Part shown: piece by piece, positions 17,440 through 26,314 of the stretch
Position numbering within the stretch: the first letter of the stretch is position 1
Layout: every line of letters begins with the position of its first letter
NCBI GenBank assembly: GCA_038225555.1
Contig: JBBRRB010000022.1
Location: forward strand, 31,271-95,270
DNA: 64,000 bases
Reading direction: 5' to 3'
DNA from: JANXQZ01 sp038225555
Lineage (GTDB): Bacteria > Acidobacteriota > Terriglobia > Bryobacterales > Bryobacteraceae
Notes under the pieces: model-generated
Databases searched by the model: none
What the model was told of the DNA's origin: nothing
What the model saw: the letters and a program-made list of their open reading frames with translations, nothing else
Program-made: the position numbers and the translations under genes

Positions 17440-20400
17440 TTAGAAGATCAGCTTGATTCCCAATTGCAATTGACGAGAACTCCCCAAGTCGCCGCGCGTC
17501 GCGCGAGTAGCCGTGATCTGCCCATAAGTCGCGGCCGTGATCGCGTTCACCGGCTGCCCGAAATTGGGATGATTTAGCACATTAAACGCCTCCGCGCGGA
17601 ATTGGACGCCGATCCGTTCCGTGATCGCCGTCAACTTTGAAAGTGCTACGTCGACATCCTGCAGGCCGGGTCCTGTCAAAATGTTCCGTCCCGCGTTGCC
17701 GAAACCCAAATTATGCCGCACGAACGCCGCCGGATTGAGCCACAGTGTCGGAGACGGATTCGCGACAGTGAGAGACTGTCCCGGCACGTAATCGGGGCGA
17801 TCAAACCCTTCCAGGCTGCCGCTGTTATACAACGTCCCGGGCACGGCCACAGTTCCGGGAGCCAGTGTCCGAGTCAGCGCCACAATCGGGCTGAACGGGT
17901 TGCCCGACTGCATGTTTACGATCGGCGACAGGCTCCAGCCTTCCACCAGGCGCTTCGTCACTGCGCCATTGCCGGTGAAGGGAAACAGATAAACGCCGCT
18001 CAGGACAAAGCGTCGGCGTGCGTCGAAATCGGAAAGCGCGCGCTCCGCACCGATGTTGTAGAAGTTCTGGATCTGGGGATTGCTGCTGCCCACCGAGTTG
18101 TCGTCAATCGATTTGGAAAAAGTGAACGACGCCGAGAACGTCAGGCCTTTCGCCAGCCGCTTGTTGGCGGAGAGCCAGAGCCCGTTGTAGTTCGAGTTCG
18201 ACACCGCTTCCTGAACCGTGATGCTGGTGAAGTTCGGAATCGGCCGCACGCCGTTGATGCCTTGGTTGTAATCGCCGATGAGCCTGAGGTGACGGCCCTG
18301 GCTGCCGACGTAGCTCACCTGGAACACGGTCGCCAAAACCTCATGCTGGACGTTCAAATTGTAGGAGTAAACGATGCCGCTCCGGAAGTTCGGATCCACG
18401 GCGGCGATCGCGCTGCCGGTTCCAGGAGGCAGGCTGAACGGCGCAGCCAAGCTCACATTGCTCGTATTGTTGACTGAAGTGGAGAACGGAGGATTCGAGC
18501 CCAGGCCAGTGACGATATTCGTGACAGGCTGATCGTAGTAGATTCCCGCCCCCGCTCGAACCACCGTTTTCCCCAGTCCGAACGGGTCATAGACCACGCC
18601 GATGCGCGGACCGAAATTCGTGAACTGGCGGCGATAGGGACGATCGGCTCCGCTGCCCACTTGGACCAACTTGTTCTGGGCAAAATCGTAAACCGAGAGC
18701 CGGTTGTGGATTTCGTTCGGCACGCCGTTGTACTCCCAACGAACCCCGAGATTCAAGGTGAGGCGGGCGTTGACTTTGAAATCGTCCTGCGCGAACAGAT
18801 CCAGTGCGCTCACACGCAGAGCGGGAGAAGCCGGGAGAGCGGTCTCCGTCGCCGATGTCGGGGCACCAGCCAGGAAGGTTGCAAGGTTTGGAAAGTTGAT
18901 CGACCCACCGGTGCCGTTATTGAAGTTATTGTTTCGAACGCGCCGGAACTCCTCGCCAAACTTGAAGGTGTGCCGTCCGCGAGTCCAGGCCAGCGTGTCG
19001 CTGTATTGGAATGTCGTGTCTCCGCGCCCTTGAGGAAATCCGGTAATGCCGCCGAATGACATTCCGCCCGAGACCACAAAATCGGGGAAAACGCTGGATG
19101 GCGAACTGATTCCAAAGTCCGCCAGCTTGCCGTTGAACGCCGGCAGAAAATCGATGCGGACTCGATTCAGCCCGGCACGAAATTCGTTGACCAGCATCGG
19201 AGCGAAGACGTGCGTGTAGCCGAGCGCCAGCAGTTCGCGCTTTGCGGGACGCATGTCGCCGAAGCCCGGCAGGTTGTTCCCCTGAAGCGTCGGTTCGGTG
19301 CGGCTGTCGCGGTTGGAAATGAACGTTCCGAAAATGGAGTCGCGATCGGAAAAATTATGATCGATGCGCCCAGTGAACTGGTTGAGTTCGCGTTTGCGAG
19401 GCGCAGAGCCGATGAAAAACGTCCCCGTGGAATCGTTGGCCTGCGGCACCACCGCGAGCAGCTTTTGAATGATGGAATTGGTCGCGGAAGCGCGTTGGGA
19501 GGAGGTAGGCACCTGCGCTTTGATAGACGCGACCTCGCGCCCCTGGCGCCCTTCATAACTTGTGAAGAAGAAAGTATGGTTGCGCCGGACTGGTCCTCCC
19601 ACGCTGTAGCCATAGATGTTGCGCTTGAAGGGGAAGATCGGCCCGGCTGGATCGAAATAGTTCTTGGCGTCGAATTTTTCATTCCGAACGAACTCGAACG
19701 CGGTGCCGTGGAAGGCATTGGTTCCCGACAGAGAAACCGCGTTGATGATAATCCCCGCATTGCGGCCGTACTCGGCGGTGAACGCGTTGGTTTGGACCTT
19801 AAACTCTTGAATCATATCGAGGTTTGGCTGGAACGTGATCTGGTTTTGCACCATGTCGCTCAGGTTGATCCCGTCGAACAGGTAGTTGGTGGCATCCTCC
19901 CGCGTGCCGGACGCGTTGATCCCGGAGCTGCCGATGCCGCTCGGCACGGCCAGAAATGTGCGATTATTCGTGCTGGGCGCGACCGTGCCGGTGGTGAGCA
20001 GCGCCAAGTCCAGGAAGAATCGGCCATTGAGCGGAATCTCGGTGATCTTCTTATTGGTCACCACTTCGCCTAGACTTGACGATTCGGTCTGCACTCCGAC
20101 CACGGCCGCATCCACTGTGACCGCTGTGCTCGCCTCGCCAACTTGCATGACAGCGTCAATGCGAGCGCGTTCATCCACGGCCAGAGTGATGCGGTTTTGA
20201 ACGAATTTCTTGAAGCCGGGCTGTTCCGCCATCAGGGTGTACTGACCGGGCTTTACTGCCGAGAACTCATAGTTCCCGGTTGCGTCGGTCTTGGTGGTTT
20301 GAGCAATAGCGGTGGCCGCGTTGTTGAGCGTAACGGTCGCGTTGGCAATCACTCCTTCTTGAGCGTCTTTGACGGTGCCGACAATGGCAGCATTTTGAGC

Positions 20401-20466
20401 CGCGAGCGGCACTGCCACCGCAAACAAAAGTGCGAGAACCCGAAACGGATGGTTTCTGAAAGACAT
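17440..20466 (-). CDS. TonB-dependent receptor, Oar-like, with carboxypeptidase-regulatory domain
   Basis: A 1008-residue outer-membrane receptor. The signal peptide (1-23) ends in PLAAQ. A carboxypeptidase-regulatory-like domain follows (AIVGTVKDAQEGVIANATVT, about 27-110), then the plug with IPLNGRFFLDLALL and a barrel ending in GIKLIF with a terminal Phe. AAGGAG a few bases upstream of the start supports 20466. It is paired with a sialidase-like secreted protein, which suggests uptake of a glycan or its fragment. It is distinct from the receptor at 4045, sharing architecture only. Confidence 0.9.
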   Translation of the reverse strand: MSFRNHPFRVLALLFAVAVPLAAQNAAIVGTVKDAQEGVIANATVTLNNAATAIAQTTKTDATGNYEFSAVKPGQYTLMAEQPGFKKFVQNRITLAVDERARIDAVMQVGEASTAVTVDAAVVGVQTESSSLGEVVTNKKITEIPLNGRFFLDLALLTTGTVAPSTNNRTFLAVPSGIGSSGINASGTREDATNYLFDGINLSDMVQNQITFQPNLDMIQEFKVQTNAFTAEYGRNAGIIINAVSLSGTNAFHGTAFEFVRNEKFDAKNYFDPAGPIFPFKRNIYGYSVGGPVRRNHTFFFTSYEGRQGREVASIKAQVPTSSQRASATNSIIQKLLAVVPQANDSTGTFFIGSAPRKRELNQFTGRIDHNFSDRDSIFGTFISNRDSRTEPTLQGNNLPGFGDMRPAKRELLALGYTHVFAPMLVNEFRAGLNRVRIDFLPAFNGKLADFGISSPSSVFPDFVVSGGMSFGGITGFPQGRGDTTFQYSDTLAWTRGRHTFKFGEEFRRVRNNNFNNGTGGSINFPNLATFLAGAPTSATETALPASPALRVSALDLFAQDDFKVNARLTLNLGVRWEYNGVPNEIHNRLSVYDFAQNKLVQVGSGADRPYRRQFTNFGPRIGVVYDPFGLGKTVVRAGAGIYYDQPVTNIVTGLGSNPPFSTSVNNTSNVSLAAPFSLPPGTGSAIAAVDPNFRSGIVYSYNLNVQHEVLATVFQVSYVGSQGRHLRLIGDYNQGINGVRPIPNFTSITVQEAVSNSNYNGLWLSANKRLAKGLTFSASFTFSKSIDDNSVGSSNPQIQNFYNIGAERALSDFDARRRFVLSGVYLFPFTGNGAVTKRLVEGWSLSPIVNMQSGNPFSPIVALTRTLAPGTVAVPGTLYNSGSLEGFDRPDYVPGQSLTVANPSPTLWLNPAAFVRHNLGFGNAGRNILTGPGLQDVDVALSKLTAITERIGVQFRAEAFNVLNHPNFGQPVNAITAATYGQITATRATRGDLGSSRQLQLGIKLIF

Positions 20467-20680
20467 GAAGCTCCTTTTACTTATCGATTCTGAAGCGAGC
20501 CGATTTAACTAAATTTAATACGGCTTGGACCGATTAAGGTAACAGAGGGTGCCAAAGGCAATTCCATGCGGGCAGATGCCACAATAGGTGGGGTGTTCCG
20601 GCGGGCAGCGGCGTGACGTTTCCGGGGCCTGCCCGTCCAATAGATCATTGCAGGGGAATACATCAGCAATCGCCGCGACC

Positions 20681-21271
20681 ATGACGCAAACGGCCGCCAG
20701 GATGGATGAGTCAGCACTGATTCGTGCGGCGCAAGCAGGCGACCAGAGCGCCTTCGAGCAACTGGTGCGTCAATATGACCAGTCCGTGCTCAGGCTGGCT
20801 TTGAACCTGCTGCGGTCGCCCGAGGACGCCAACGATGTTTATCAGGAAGCGTTTTTGCGGGTCTTCCGCAATTTGCACAATTTTCGATTCGATTGCAGCT
20901 TTCACACTTGGCTGTACCGCATCGTTACCAACTTGTGCCTGGATGCCCTGCGTAAGCGCCGCGTGCGCAAAGAGGAGACCACGGTTGTAGAGACGGCCGA
21001 CGGGGTGCTCGATCGCATGGATACGGTGGAGGAAGTGCGTGCCCATGGCGACCCCCAGCGTCAACTCATGAGCAATGAGCTAAAGGGCCGGATTCGCGAG
21101 GTGCTGGAAGCGCTCACCCCTCGCGAGCGCATGGTATTCGAATTGAGGCACTATCAAGGAATGAGGTTGCGCGCCATCGGTGAAACTTTAGGGACATCGG
21201 AAGAAGCCGCGAAAAATTGCTTATTTCGCGCGACTCAAAAAATGCGCGCGTCTTTGGGAGATTTTGTATGA
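20681..21271 (+). CDS. ECF RNA polymerase sigma factor
   Basis: About 196 residues from the ATG at 20681; an in-frame ATG at 20702 is also possible. Region 2 reads FEQLVRQYDQSVLRLALNLL, then DANDVYQEAFLRVFRNLHNF and the FHTWLYRIVTNLCLDALRKR segment. Region 4 is LTPRERMVFELRHYQGM and GETLGTSEEAAKNCLFRA. Its TGA overlaps the ATG of the anti-sigma gene, so the pair is co-translated. The two genes after it code for exported proteins, which points to an envelope-stress or surface regulon. Confidence 0.9.
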   Translation: MTQTAARMDESALIRAAQAGDQSAFEQLVRQYDQSVLRLALNLLRSPEDANDVYQEAFLRVFRNLHNFRFDCSFHTWLYRIVTNLCLDALRKRRVRKEETTVVETADGVLDRMDTVEEVRAHGDPQRQLMSNELKGRIREVLEALTPRERMVFELRHYQGMRLRAIGETLGTSEEAAKNCLFRATQKMRASLGDFV

Positions 21272-22188
21272 CGTGCGAAGAAGTTCGCAATGGCATTCCG
21301 CTGTTCTTGTATGGCGAGCTGTCCTTCGACGAAGAGGACCGATTGGAGTCCCACCTCGACGGGTGCCAGCTTTGCCGCGGCGAGCTGGCAAAAGAGAGGA
21401 AACTCCATGCTGCCTTCGATCACGGCGAGTTGACGGTATCGTCAGACCTGTTACGGCGTTCCCGGCAAGAGTTTCAAGAAGGCTTGTCGGCCGCGTCGAA
21501 TCGTCATGCGTCCGTCTGGGGCCATTTGCGGGAGATGTTCACCATCCGCTTCCACGTGCCGTCGGTCGCGCAGCCCATTGGCGCGCTCGCTTTAGTAGCG
21601 ATGGGATTCTTTGGCGCGCGTTTCGTTCCGGCCGGGGCTCTGAGCGGGTTCACCTCGGCGGGAATCGCGGATCCAATTGCATCGCGGGTGCGTTACGTGG
21701 AGCCGGACGGGTCGGGAAAGATCCAGATTGTGGTTGAGGAAACCCGGCAACGAACGCTGACCGGCAATATGGGCGACGAGCCAATCCAGCGCCTTCTGCT
21801 GACGGCAGCGAAGGACCAGGCCGACCCTGGACTGCGCGTGGAGTCCATGGACTTGCTGAAAAGCCGGCCGGAAATGACCGAGGTTCGGAACGCGCTCCTT
21901 TTCGCCTTGCAGCATGACACCAATGCGGGAGTTCGGCTGAAAGCGCTGGAAGGTTTGAAAGGTTCGGCGGGCGATCCCGAAGTGCGTCAGACTCTATCGA
22001 GGGTTTTGCTTGCTGACAAAAATCCCGGTGTGCGGACTCAGGTAATCGATCTGCTGATTCAACAAAAAGAACAGCCTCAGATGGTAGGCGTGCTGCAGGA
22101 ACTCATGCGCAAGGAAGATAACGGGTATGTGCGGATGAGGTGCCAGAAGGCCCTTCACGACATGAAGGCCTCGGTGGAGTCGTTCTAA
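21268..22188 (+). CDS. zinc-finger anti-sigma factor with C-terminal HEAT repeats
   Basis: 306 residues from the ATG at 21268, which overlaps the sigma-factor stop. The N-terminal zinc-binding anti-sigma domain has H29-x3-C33-x2-C36 with Cys3 as probable fourth ligand. One membrane segment lies at about 108-133 (IGALALVAMGFFGARFV). The C-terminal part (about 190-300) is made of HEAT-like helical pairs (DPGLRVESMDLL, NAGVRLKALEGL, NPGVRTQVIDLL, NGYVRMRCQKAL). The repeats presumably face the periplasm and may sense a partner. Fusion of anti-sigma and HEAT repeats is the notable feature. Confidence 0.85.
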   Translation: MTCEEVRNGIPLFLYGELSFDEEDRLESHLDGCQLCRGELAKERKLHAAFDHGELTVSSDLLRRSRQEFQEGLSAASNRHASVWGHLREMFTIRFHVPSVAQPIGALALVAMGFFGARFVPAGALSGFTSAGIADPIASRVRYVEPDGSGKIQIVVEETRQRTLTGNMGDEPIQRLLLTAAKDQADPGLRVESMDLLKSRPEMTEVRNALLFALQHDTNAGVRLKALEGLKGSAGDPEVRQTLSRVLLADKNPGVRTQVIDLLIQQKEQPQMVGVLQELMRKEDNGYVRMRCQKALHDMKASVESF

Positions 22189-22243
22189 CGAGCGTTCCGC
22201 AAGACAAGCAGGCGCAAGACAAGCGGTCGCAAGAGAATCAGCA

Positions 22244-23410
22244 TTGAGGGCACTTATTTCACTCTTAGGGCTCGTCAGCCTCGCGACGGCGCAGCCGCCC
22301 GTCACTCGTGAGGGAGCCGACTGGGTGCAGACGCAGACCGGGACCATTCCCGTCGATCCTACCGGGCGCGTTCATGTCGCCACGGAAGGATCGATTGTAG
22401 TTCGCGGCCACGATGGGGGCGGTCCTGTCACTTACACTCTCAAGACTCGCGTGCGAACGAGCTCTCGCGCTGAAGCGGAACAATCGCTCCGCGATTTCCT
22501 TCTAAAACCGAAAACGTTCGGGACAATGCTCTCCCTGGAGATGGCCGCGCCGCGACGGGTGATGCACTCAGCCGAACTTTCGCTAATCGTCCCGAATACC
22601 CTTCGAGAAGTTATTGTTACAACGCTGGGTGGAAATGTAGTTGCATCGGACTTGGCTTGCCATTTGCAAGCGGCGACTGCGGCCGGACGTATTGAGCTGG
22701 ATCGCCTTGGAGCTAGCGTGTCGTTGAAGACCGGCGGGGGCGAGGTTCGCATTGGACGAGTTGCGGGAGGTGTTCGCTGTTTCTCGGGCGGCGGCAACAT
22801 CCGGGTTGATTCAGTTGGACGCGAATCCTGGTTTGAAACGGCTGGGGGCGATATCGTCATTCACGACATTGAGGGCACGGTGCATGCTTCAACTGGCGGC
22901 GGCAATGTACAAGTGGATCGATCGGCTGGCGAAGTGTACGCCCACACGGCAGGCGGGGTGATTGAGGTCCGCGAGGCGGCGGGGCTGGTGACGGCTGACA
23001 ACTCCGGCGGTGCGATTCAGGTCAGCGCCTCCAAGGGAGTGCGTTGCGAATCCACCGCCGGGGCCATCCGGCTCCGAAACATTGGCGGCGGATCTTTGCG
23101 GGCAACAACCGCGATCGGCAACATAATGGCCGAACTTCTCTCGGTCACCAAAATCGAGGATTCGCTTCTCAGCACCAGCTCTGGTGACATTACGGTTTTT
23201 CTGTCGTCCAACATACCAGTGACGGTTCAGGCTAGGAACGAATCCACGGGCGGGCGGGGAATAGTCTCTGATTTTCCGCAAATACGAATCCGCCCGTCGG
23301 GGACGAACGGCTCGGTTCCGATGTTGGCCGAAGGCGCGCTGAATGGCGGCGGTCCCGTGCTTCGGATCTATGTGTCGGGTGGAACCATCTACCTTCGCCG
23401 TCAGAAATAA
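22244..23410 (+). CDS. exported DUF4097-type beta-repeat protein
   Basis: A 388-residue protein with a TTG start and a short signal peptide ending SLATAQ. From about residue 110 it is built of repeated strands with Gly-Gly turns (GGEVRIGRVAGGV, GGGNIRVDSVG, TAGGDIVIHDIEG, TGGGNVQVDRSAG), the right-handed beta-solenoid pattern of DUF4097 proteins. It lies 55 bp after the anti-sigma gene in the same orientation and is likely a target or accessory of that sigma system. No enzymatic motif is visible. Confidence 0.8.
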   Translation: MRALISLLGLVSLATAQPPVTREGADWVQTQTGTIPVDPTGRVHVATEGSIVVRGHDGGGPVTYTLKTRVRTSSRAEAEQSLRDFLLKPKTFGTMLSLEMAAPRRVMHSAELSLIVPNTLREVIVTTLGGNVVASDLACHLQAATAAGRIELDRLGASVSLKTGGGEVRIGRVAGGVRCFSGGGNIRVDSVGRESWFETAGGDIVIHDIEGTVHASTGGGNVQVDRSAGEVYAHTAGGVIEVREAAGLVTADNSGGAIQVSASKGVRCESTAGAIRLRNIGGGSLRATTAIGNIMAELLSVTKIEDSLLSTSSGDITVFLSSNIPVTVQARNESTGGRGIVSDFPQIRIRPSGTNGSVPMLAEGALNGGGPVLRIYVSGGTIYLRRQK

Positions 23411-23429
23411 AGTCTTCCGGGAGAAATGT

Positions 23430-24296
23430 ATGATGACGAACTTCCTGCCGATTGGCACGATGATTTTGGCGATGTCGCCCTTGGGCGCACAAGGCCCGAT
23501 GCCCCCGCCTCAGCCGCCGGAGCCGCCCGGGGCCCCCATGGTGTTTGCGCTGCGGGGGGCAGCCATGGGAGGCCAAAGCTATCTGGGTGTGGGAGTCGCC
23601 GAGTTGGATTCCAATCGCGGGCATGAGCTGAAACTCAAGGATACGCACGGCGTGGAGATCACGCGCATGGAAGACGAGAGTGCCGCAGCCAAGGCTGGCG
23701 TCAAGGTAGGCGACGTTGTCCTGGAGTACAACGGTCAGCGAGTGGAGGGAACGGAACAGTTCATGCGCCTGGTTCGGGAGACTCCCGTTGGCCGCGAAGT
23801 CAAGCTTCTGATTAGCCGCAACGGCTCCTCGCAGGCGATTCCGGTCGTCATGGGATCGAGGAAATCCGGCGTCGTTCTAAGCCACAGCGGCGATACCTGG
23901 TTAGACATGCCTAACATTCAGATGCCTGACATCCCGCGAGTGTTCACCACCTGGAGCAGTTCCATGCTGGGAATAGAGGCGGAATCGCTGACCAAGCAAT
24001 TGGCTGAATACTTTGGCGTGAAAGAAGGCGTGCTTGTCAGAGCGGTTGTTAAAGAATCAGCGGCCGAGAAGGCTGGCATTAAGGCTGGTGATGTCCTGGT
24101 GAAAATAGATCAGATCGCTGTGACAACGCCGGGAGAGGTCACAAGCGCAGTCCGCTCCGCCCGTTCCAAAAAGACGTTTGCGGTAGAGCTGATGCGGGAC
24201 AAGCATGAAACCACCGTGACCGTCACAATGGACGGTGTTCAGTCGGACCGGGTGGCCCCCCGGGCACGCATGAGCGGCCGTAGCGTCAAGATGTAG
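23430..24296 (+). CDS. exported protein with two PDZ domains and no protease domain
   Basis: 288 residues from the ATG at 23430, with GGGAGA just upstream. The signal peptide ends near GAQG and is followed by a Pro-rich linker (PPPQPPEPPG). PDZ 1 spans about 50-135 (YLGVGVAELD, SAAAKAGVKVGDVVLEYNG). PDZ 2 spans about 175-265 (MLGIEAESL, SAAEKAGIKAGDVLVKIDQ). No trypsin-like domain or catalytic triad is present, so it resembles the PDZ half of HtrA/DegQ. It closes the sigma/anti-sigma/DUF4097 operon and overlaps the convergent gene by 11 bp. Confidence 0.85.
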   Translation: MMTNFLPIGTMILAMSPLGAQGPMPPPQPPEPPGAPMVFALRGAAMGGQSYLGVGVAELDSNRGHELKLKDTHGVEITRMEDESAAAKAGVKVGDVVLEYNGQRVEGTEQFMRLVRETPVGREVKLLISRNGSSQAIPVVMGSRKSGVVLSHSGDTWLDMPNIQMPDIPRVFTTWSSSMLGIEAESLTKQLAEYFGVKEGVLVRAVVKESAAEKAGIKAGDVLVKIDQIAVTTPGEVTSAVRSARSKKTFAVELMRDKHETTVTVTMDGVQSDRVAPRARMSGRSVKM

Positions 24297-24693
24297 CGCT
24301 GGCCGCGCTGTTGATGAGAACGATCTTCTGAACTTTGAGGAGCAGCTCTACTTCCTTTCGCGGCAGACTTAGAGCTGCCGCGATATTGGATTCGTTTTCT
24401 CCGTGTCTCGACATTCGTAGAACTTGGCTTCGTTTGTTCAAATTCAGTCCCGAGCGGGGCGCCGGCGGAGGGACAAGAACGCCAGCACGCTCATCGATCT
24501 CCTGCAAACCCGTTCTGACGTCGTCGAGTTGAGCCAGCGTCCGCTGCTCGAGGTTCTGGATTTCTCTGTGCTGCTCCTGAATGCGTTGAGAGAGCGCGTG
24601 TATTTCCTTCTTAAGCGTGACGAAGATATAGGCGCAAACTATAATGCCTGCAGTCAGGATTATCAGGGGGGCCAACTGCAAAATAAGATTCAT
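24286..24693 (-). CDS. membrane-anchored coiled-coil protein with C-terminal DUF2802-like helix-turn-helix
   Basis: A 135-residue protein. An N-terminal membrane segment is at about 5-25 (LAPLIILTAGIIVCAYIFV). A coiled coil follows at about 30-70 (ALSQRIQEQHREIQNLEQRT). The C-terminal segment (about 85-125, LNLNKRSQVLRMSRHGENES, then IAAALSLPRKEVELLLKV) is like DUF2802. It is the last gene of the flagellar minus-strand block, and DUF2802 genes occur in flagellar loci elsewhere. The function is unknown. Confidence 0.6.
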   Translation of the reverse strand: MNLILQLAPLIILTAGIIVCAYIFVTLKKEIHALSQRIQEQHREIQNLEQRTLAQLDDVRTGLQEIDERAGVLVPPPAPRSGLNLNKRSQVLRMSRHGENESNIAAALSLPRKEVELLLKVQKIVLINSAASATS

Positions 24694-24702
24694 GATAAGT
24701 AC

Positions 24703-25533
24703 CTAATTGACTGTCCTCAGCCGTTCCTGGCGGCTGATCACCTGCTGTATGCGCACTCCAAAATTTCCTTCCACCACAACCACCTGACCCTTGGCGATCA
24801 CGCAGTTGTTGACGATGATTTCTACGGGCTCCGAAACGGCCCGGTTTAACTCGACGATAGAGCCAGTGGTCAGCTTGATTACGTCTTTCAGCGGCAACTG
24901 CGTGCGCCCAAACGAAACGCTGATCGGCAGTTCTACATCCAGCAACAAATCGAGCGACTTGGAGGACTTCGGGGCCGCTGAGGCGGAGGGGAGTTCGGGC
25001 GCGATCTGCTTTGCGGGTTTGCTCTCTAGCGACTTGGGCGCTTCCCGCTCGTGCAACGCGGCCATTAAGCATTCGCTTAATACGACGATAAGATTCACTT
25101 CGATGTCGGGCAGGGCGAAGCTCACCGAGTAGGTCGGATGGGTCTCTCGATCCGGTGCCGATTCTTTGCCGCTCGAACACAACACCTCTTTACGTAGTCG
25201 GCTGGTCATGGCCTGGGAAAGGCTCGAGAGCGACTGGTTTAGAACCTCTTGGTAAGTGCTCTTGGCATCTTCCGCGCTACCGTCTTCGACGCCAGCAGCA
25301 CGTAATATGCGGCCGCCAATCGCCTCTGCGGCGCTGCTGGCGATCCATACCGTTGCGTTCGGCGCCAAACTGAATGCTTGTTCCCACCAGAAAAACTCGC
25401 CTCCCGCTGGGTGAGAAGTTTGCGTGACGGATAGACTTCCGGATTCGCCCGTCATCGACTCGATCACTTGGCCGAATCGAGTGCTCCACTGCTCCACGAG
25501 CCAGGTTCCAACAGCTTGCGTTTCCTCTCCCAT
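24703..25533 (-). CDS. FliY/FliN-like flagellar switch protein (CheC-like N-domain plus SpoA domain)
   Basis: 276 residues. The C-terminal SpoA/FliN domain lies at about 195-268 (LLLDVELPISVSFGRTQLPL, then GSIVELNRAVSEPVEIIVNN). The N-terminal ~150 residues look like the CheC/FliM middle fold. They contain S92-x3-E96-x2-N99 (STYQEVLN), which matches the first part of the CheC phosphatase motif, although the distant proline is not at the usual distance. A linker rich in Ala, Pro and Ser joins the two. A short, canonical fliN lies at 32735, so this is a second switch component. It starts three bases after the fliA stop. Confidence 0.75.
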   Translation of the reverse strand: MGEETQAVGTWLVEQWSTRFGQVIESMTGESGSLSVTQTSHPAGGEFFWWEQAFSLAPNATVWIASSAAEAIGGRILRAAGVEDGSAEDAKSTYQEVLNQSLSSLSQAMTSRLRKEVLCSSGKESAPDRETHPTYSVSFALPDIEVNLIVVLSECLMAALHEREAPKSLESKPAKQIAPELPSASAAPKSSKSLDLLLDVELPISVSFGRTQLPLKDVIKLTTGSIVELNRAVSEPVEIIVNNCVIAKGQVVVVEGNFGVRIQQVISRQERLRTVN

Positions 25534-25536
25534 GCC

Positions 25537-26283
25537 TTAACCCCCTTTCTGAAGCGGCCAGCGCTTCTCGATAAACGAACGCAATCGAAGAATCGCCTGC
25601 GACTTGAGCTGCGATACCCGGGATTCGTGCAGATTCACCACTTTCGCGATTTCCCGCAATGTAAGCTCCTCGTGATAATACAGGCTGAGCACGATTTTTT
25701 CAGTCTTCGGCATTCGCTCGATCGACTCGGCCAGCAGCCGCTGCAGTTCCGCTTTCTCCAGCAGTCTGGACGGCCAGTTTTCCTCGTCGTCCGAAATATA
25801 CCGGAGCAGGTCATGCCCCTCATCCTCCTGCGACGCGCATTCCAGGCTTCCCAGGTTCACCCCTCGAATCTCGACCAGCCACTCATGATATTCGTCGATC
25901 GTAAGTTTGAGTTCCTCGGCAATCTCCTCCTCGGTGGGAGTGCGATGACGCCGCTGCTCGACAGCCGCGATGGCGGCCTCGATCTGTTTGGCCCGCTTGC
26001 GTTGCTGTCTCGGAGCCCAGTCCAGACCCCGCAGGCTATCCAGGATGGCTCCGCGGATCTTGTACTCGGCGTACGTTTTGAGCTTGACGTTGTGACTCGC
26101 ATCGAAACGGTCGATGGCCGCGATCAGCCCGATGGTGCCCGTCGATATCAGATCGTCGAGGTTTACGCTCTCGGGCAGCCGGTCATGTATTCGACGGGCG
26201 ATCAGCTTTACTTGCGGGAGATGCTCGAGAATCAGTCGTTCTCGTTCTTCTACGCCATCCTCCACCACCTGATATCTATTCAT
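25537..26283 (-). CDS. fliA: sigma-28 family RNA polymerase sigma factor (FliA/WhiG)
   Basis: 248 residues. Region 2 reads LIARRIHDRLPESVNLDDLI and IGLIAAIDRFDA, with KTYAEYKIRGAILDSLRGLD and the RQQRKRAKQIEAAIA segment. Region 3 contains TEEEIAEELKLTIDEYHEWL. Region 4 is MPKTEKIVLSLYYHEELTLR and VNLHESRVSQLKSQAI. It sits inside the flagellar block, with a FlgM-like anti-sigma in the divergent block and a matching promoter before fliS, so it is the late-flagellar sigma factor. Confidence 0.92.
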   Translation of the reverse strand: MNRYQVVEDGVEERERLILEHLPQVKLIARRIHDRLPESVNLDDLISTGTIGLIAAIDRFDASHNVKLKTYAEYKIRGAILDSLRGLDWAPRQQRKRAKQIEAAIAAVEQRRHRTPTEEEIAEELKLTIDEYHEWLVEIRGVNLGSLECASQEDEGHDLLRYISDDEENWPSRLLEKAELQRLLAESIERMPKTEKIVLSLYYHEELTLREIAKVVNLHESRVSQLKSQAILRLRSFIEKRWPLQKGG

Positions 26284-26314
26284 TTAGTCGGCTCAACTCG
26301 CACGTCCCGTCCAA

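Noticed and set aside
19210..20073. 287-codon plus-strand frame opposite the second TonB receptor
   Set aside because: It is antisense to plug and barrel motifs and resembles no family.
22197..22240. Short imperfect repeats of CGCAAGACAAGC before the DUF4097 gene
   Set aside because: Only two to three imperfect copies occur in about 40 bp; too few to call an array or a CRISPR.
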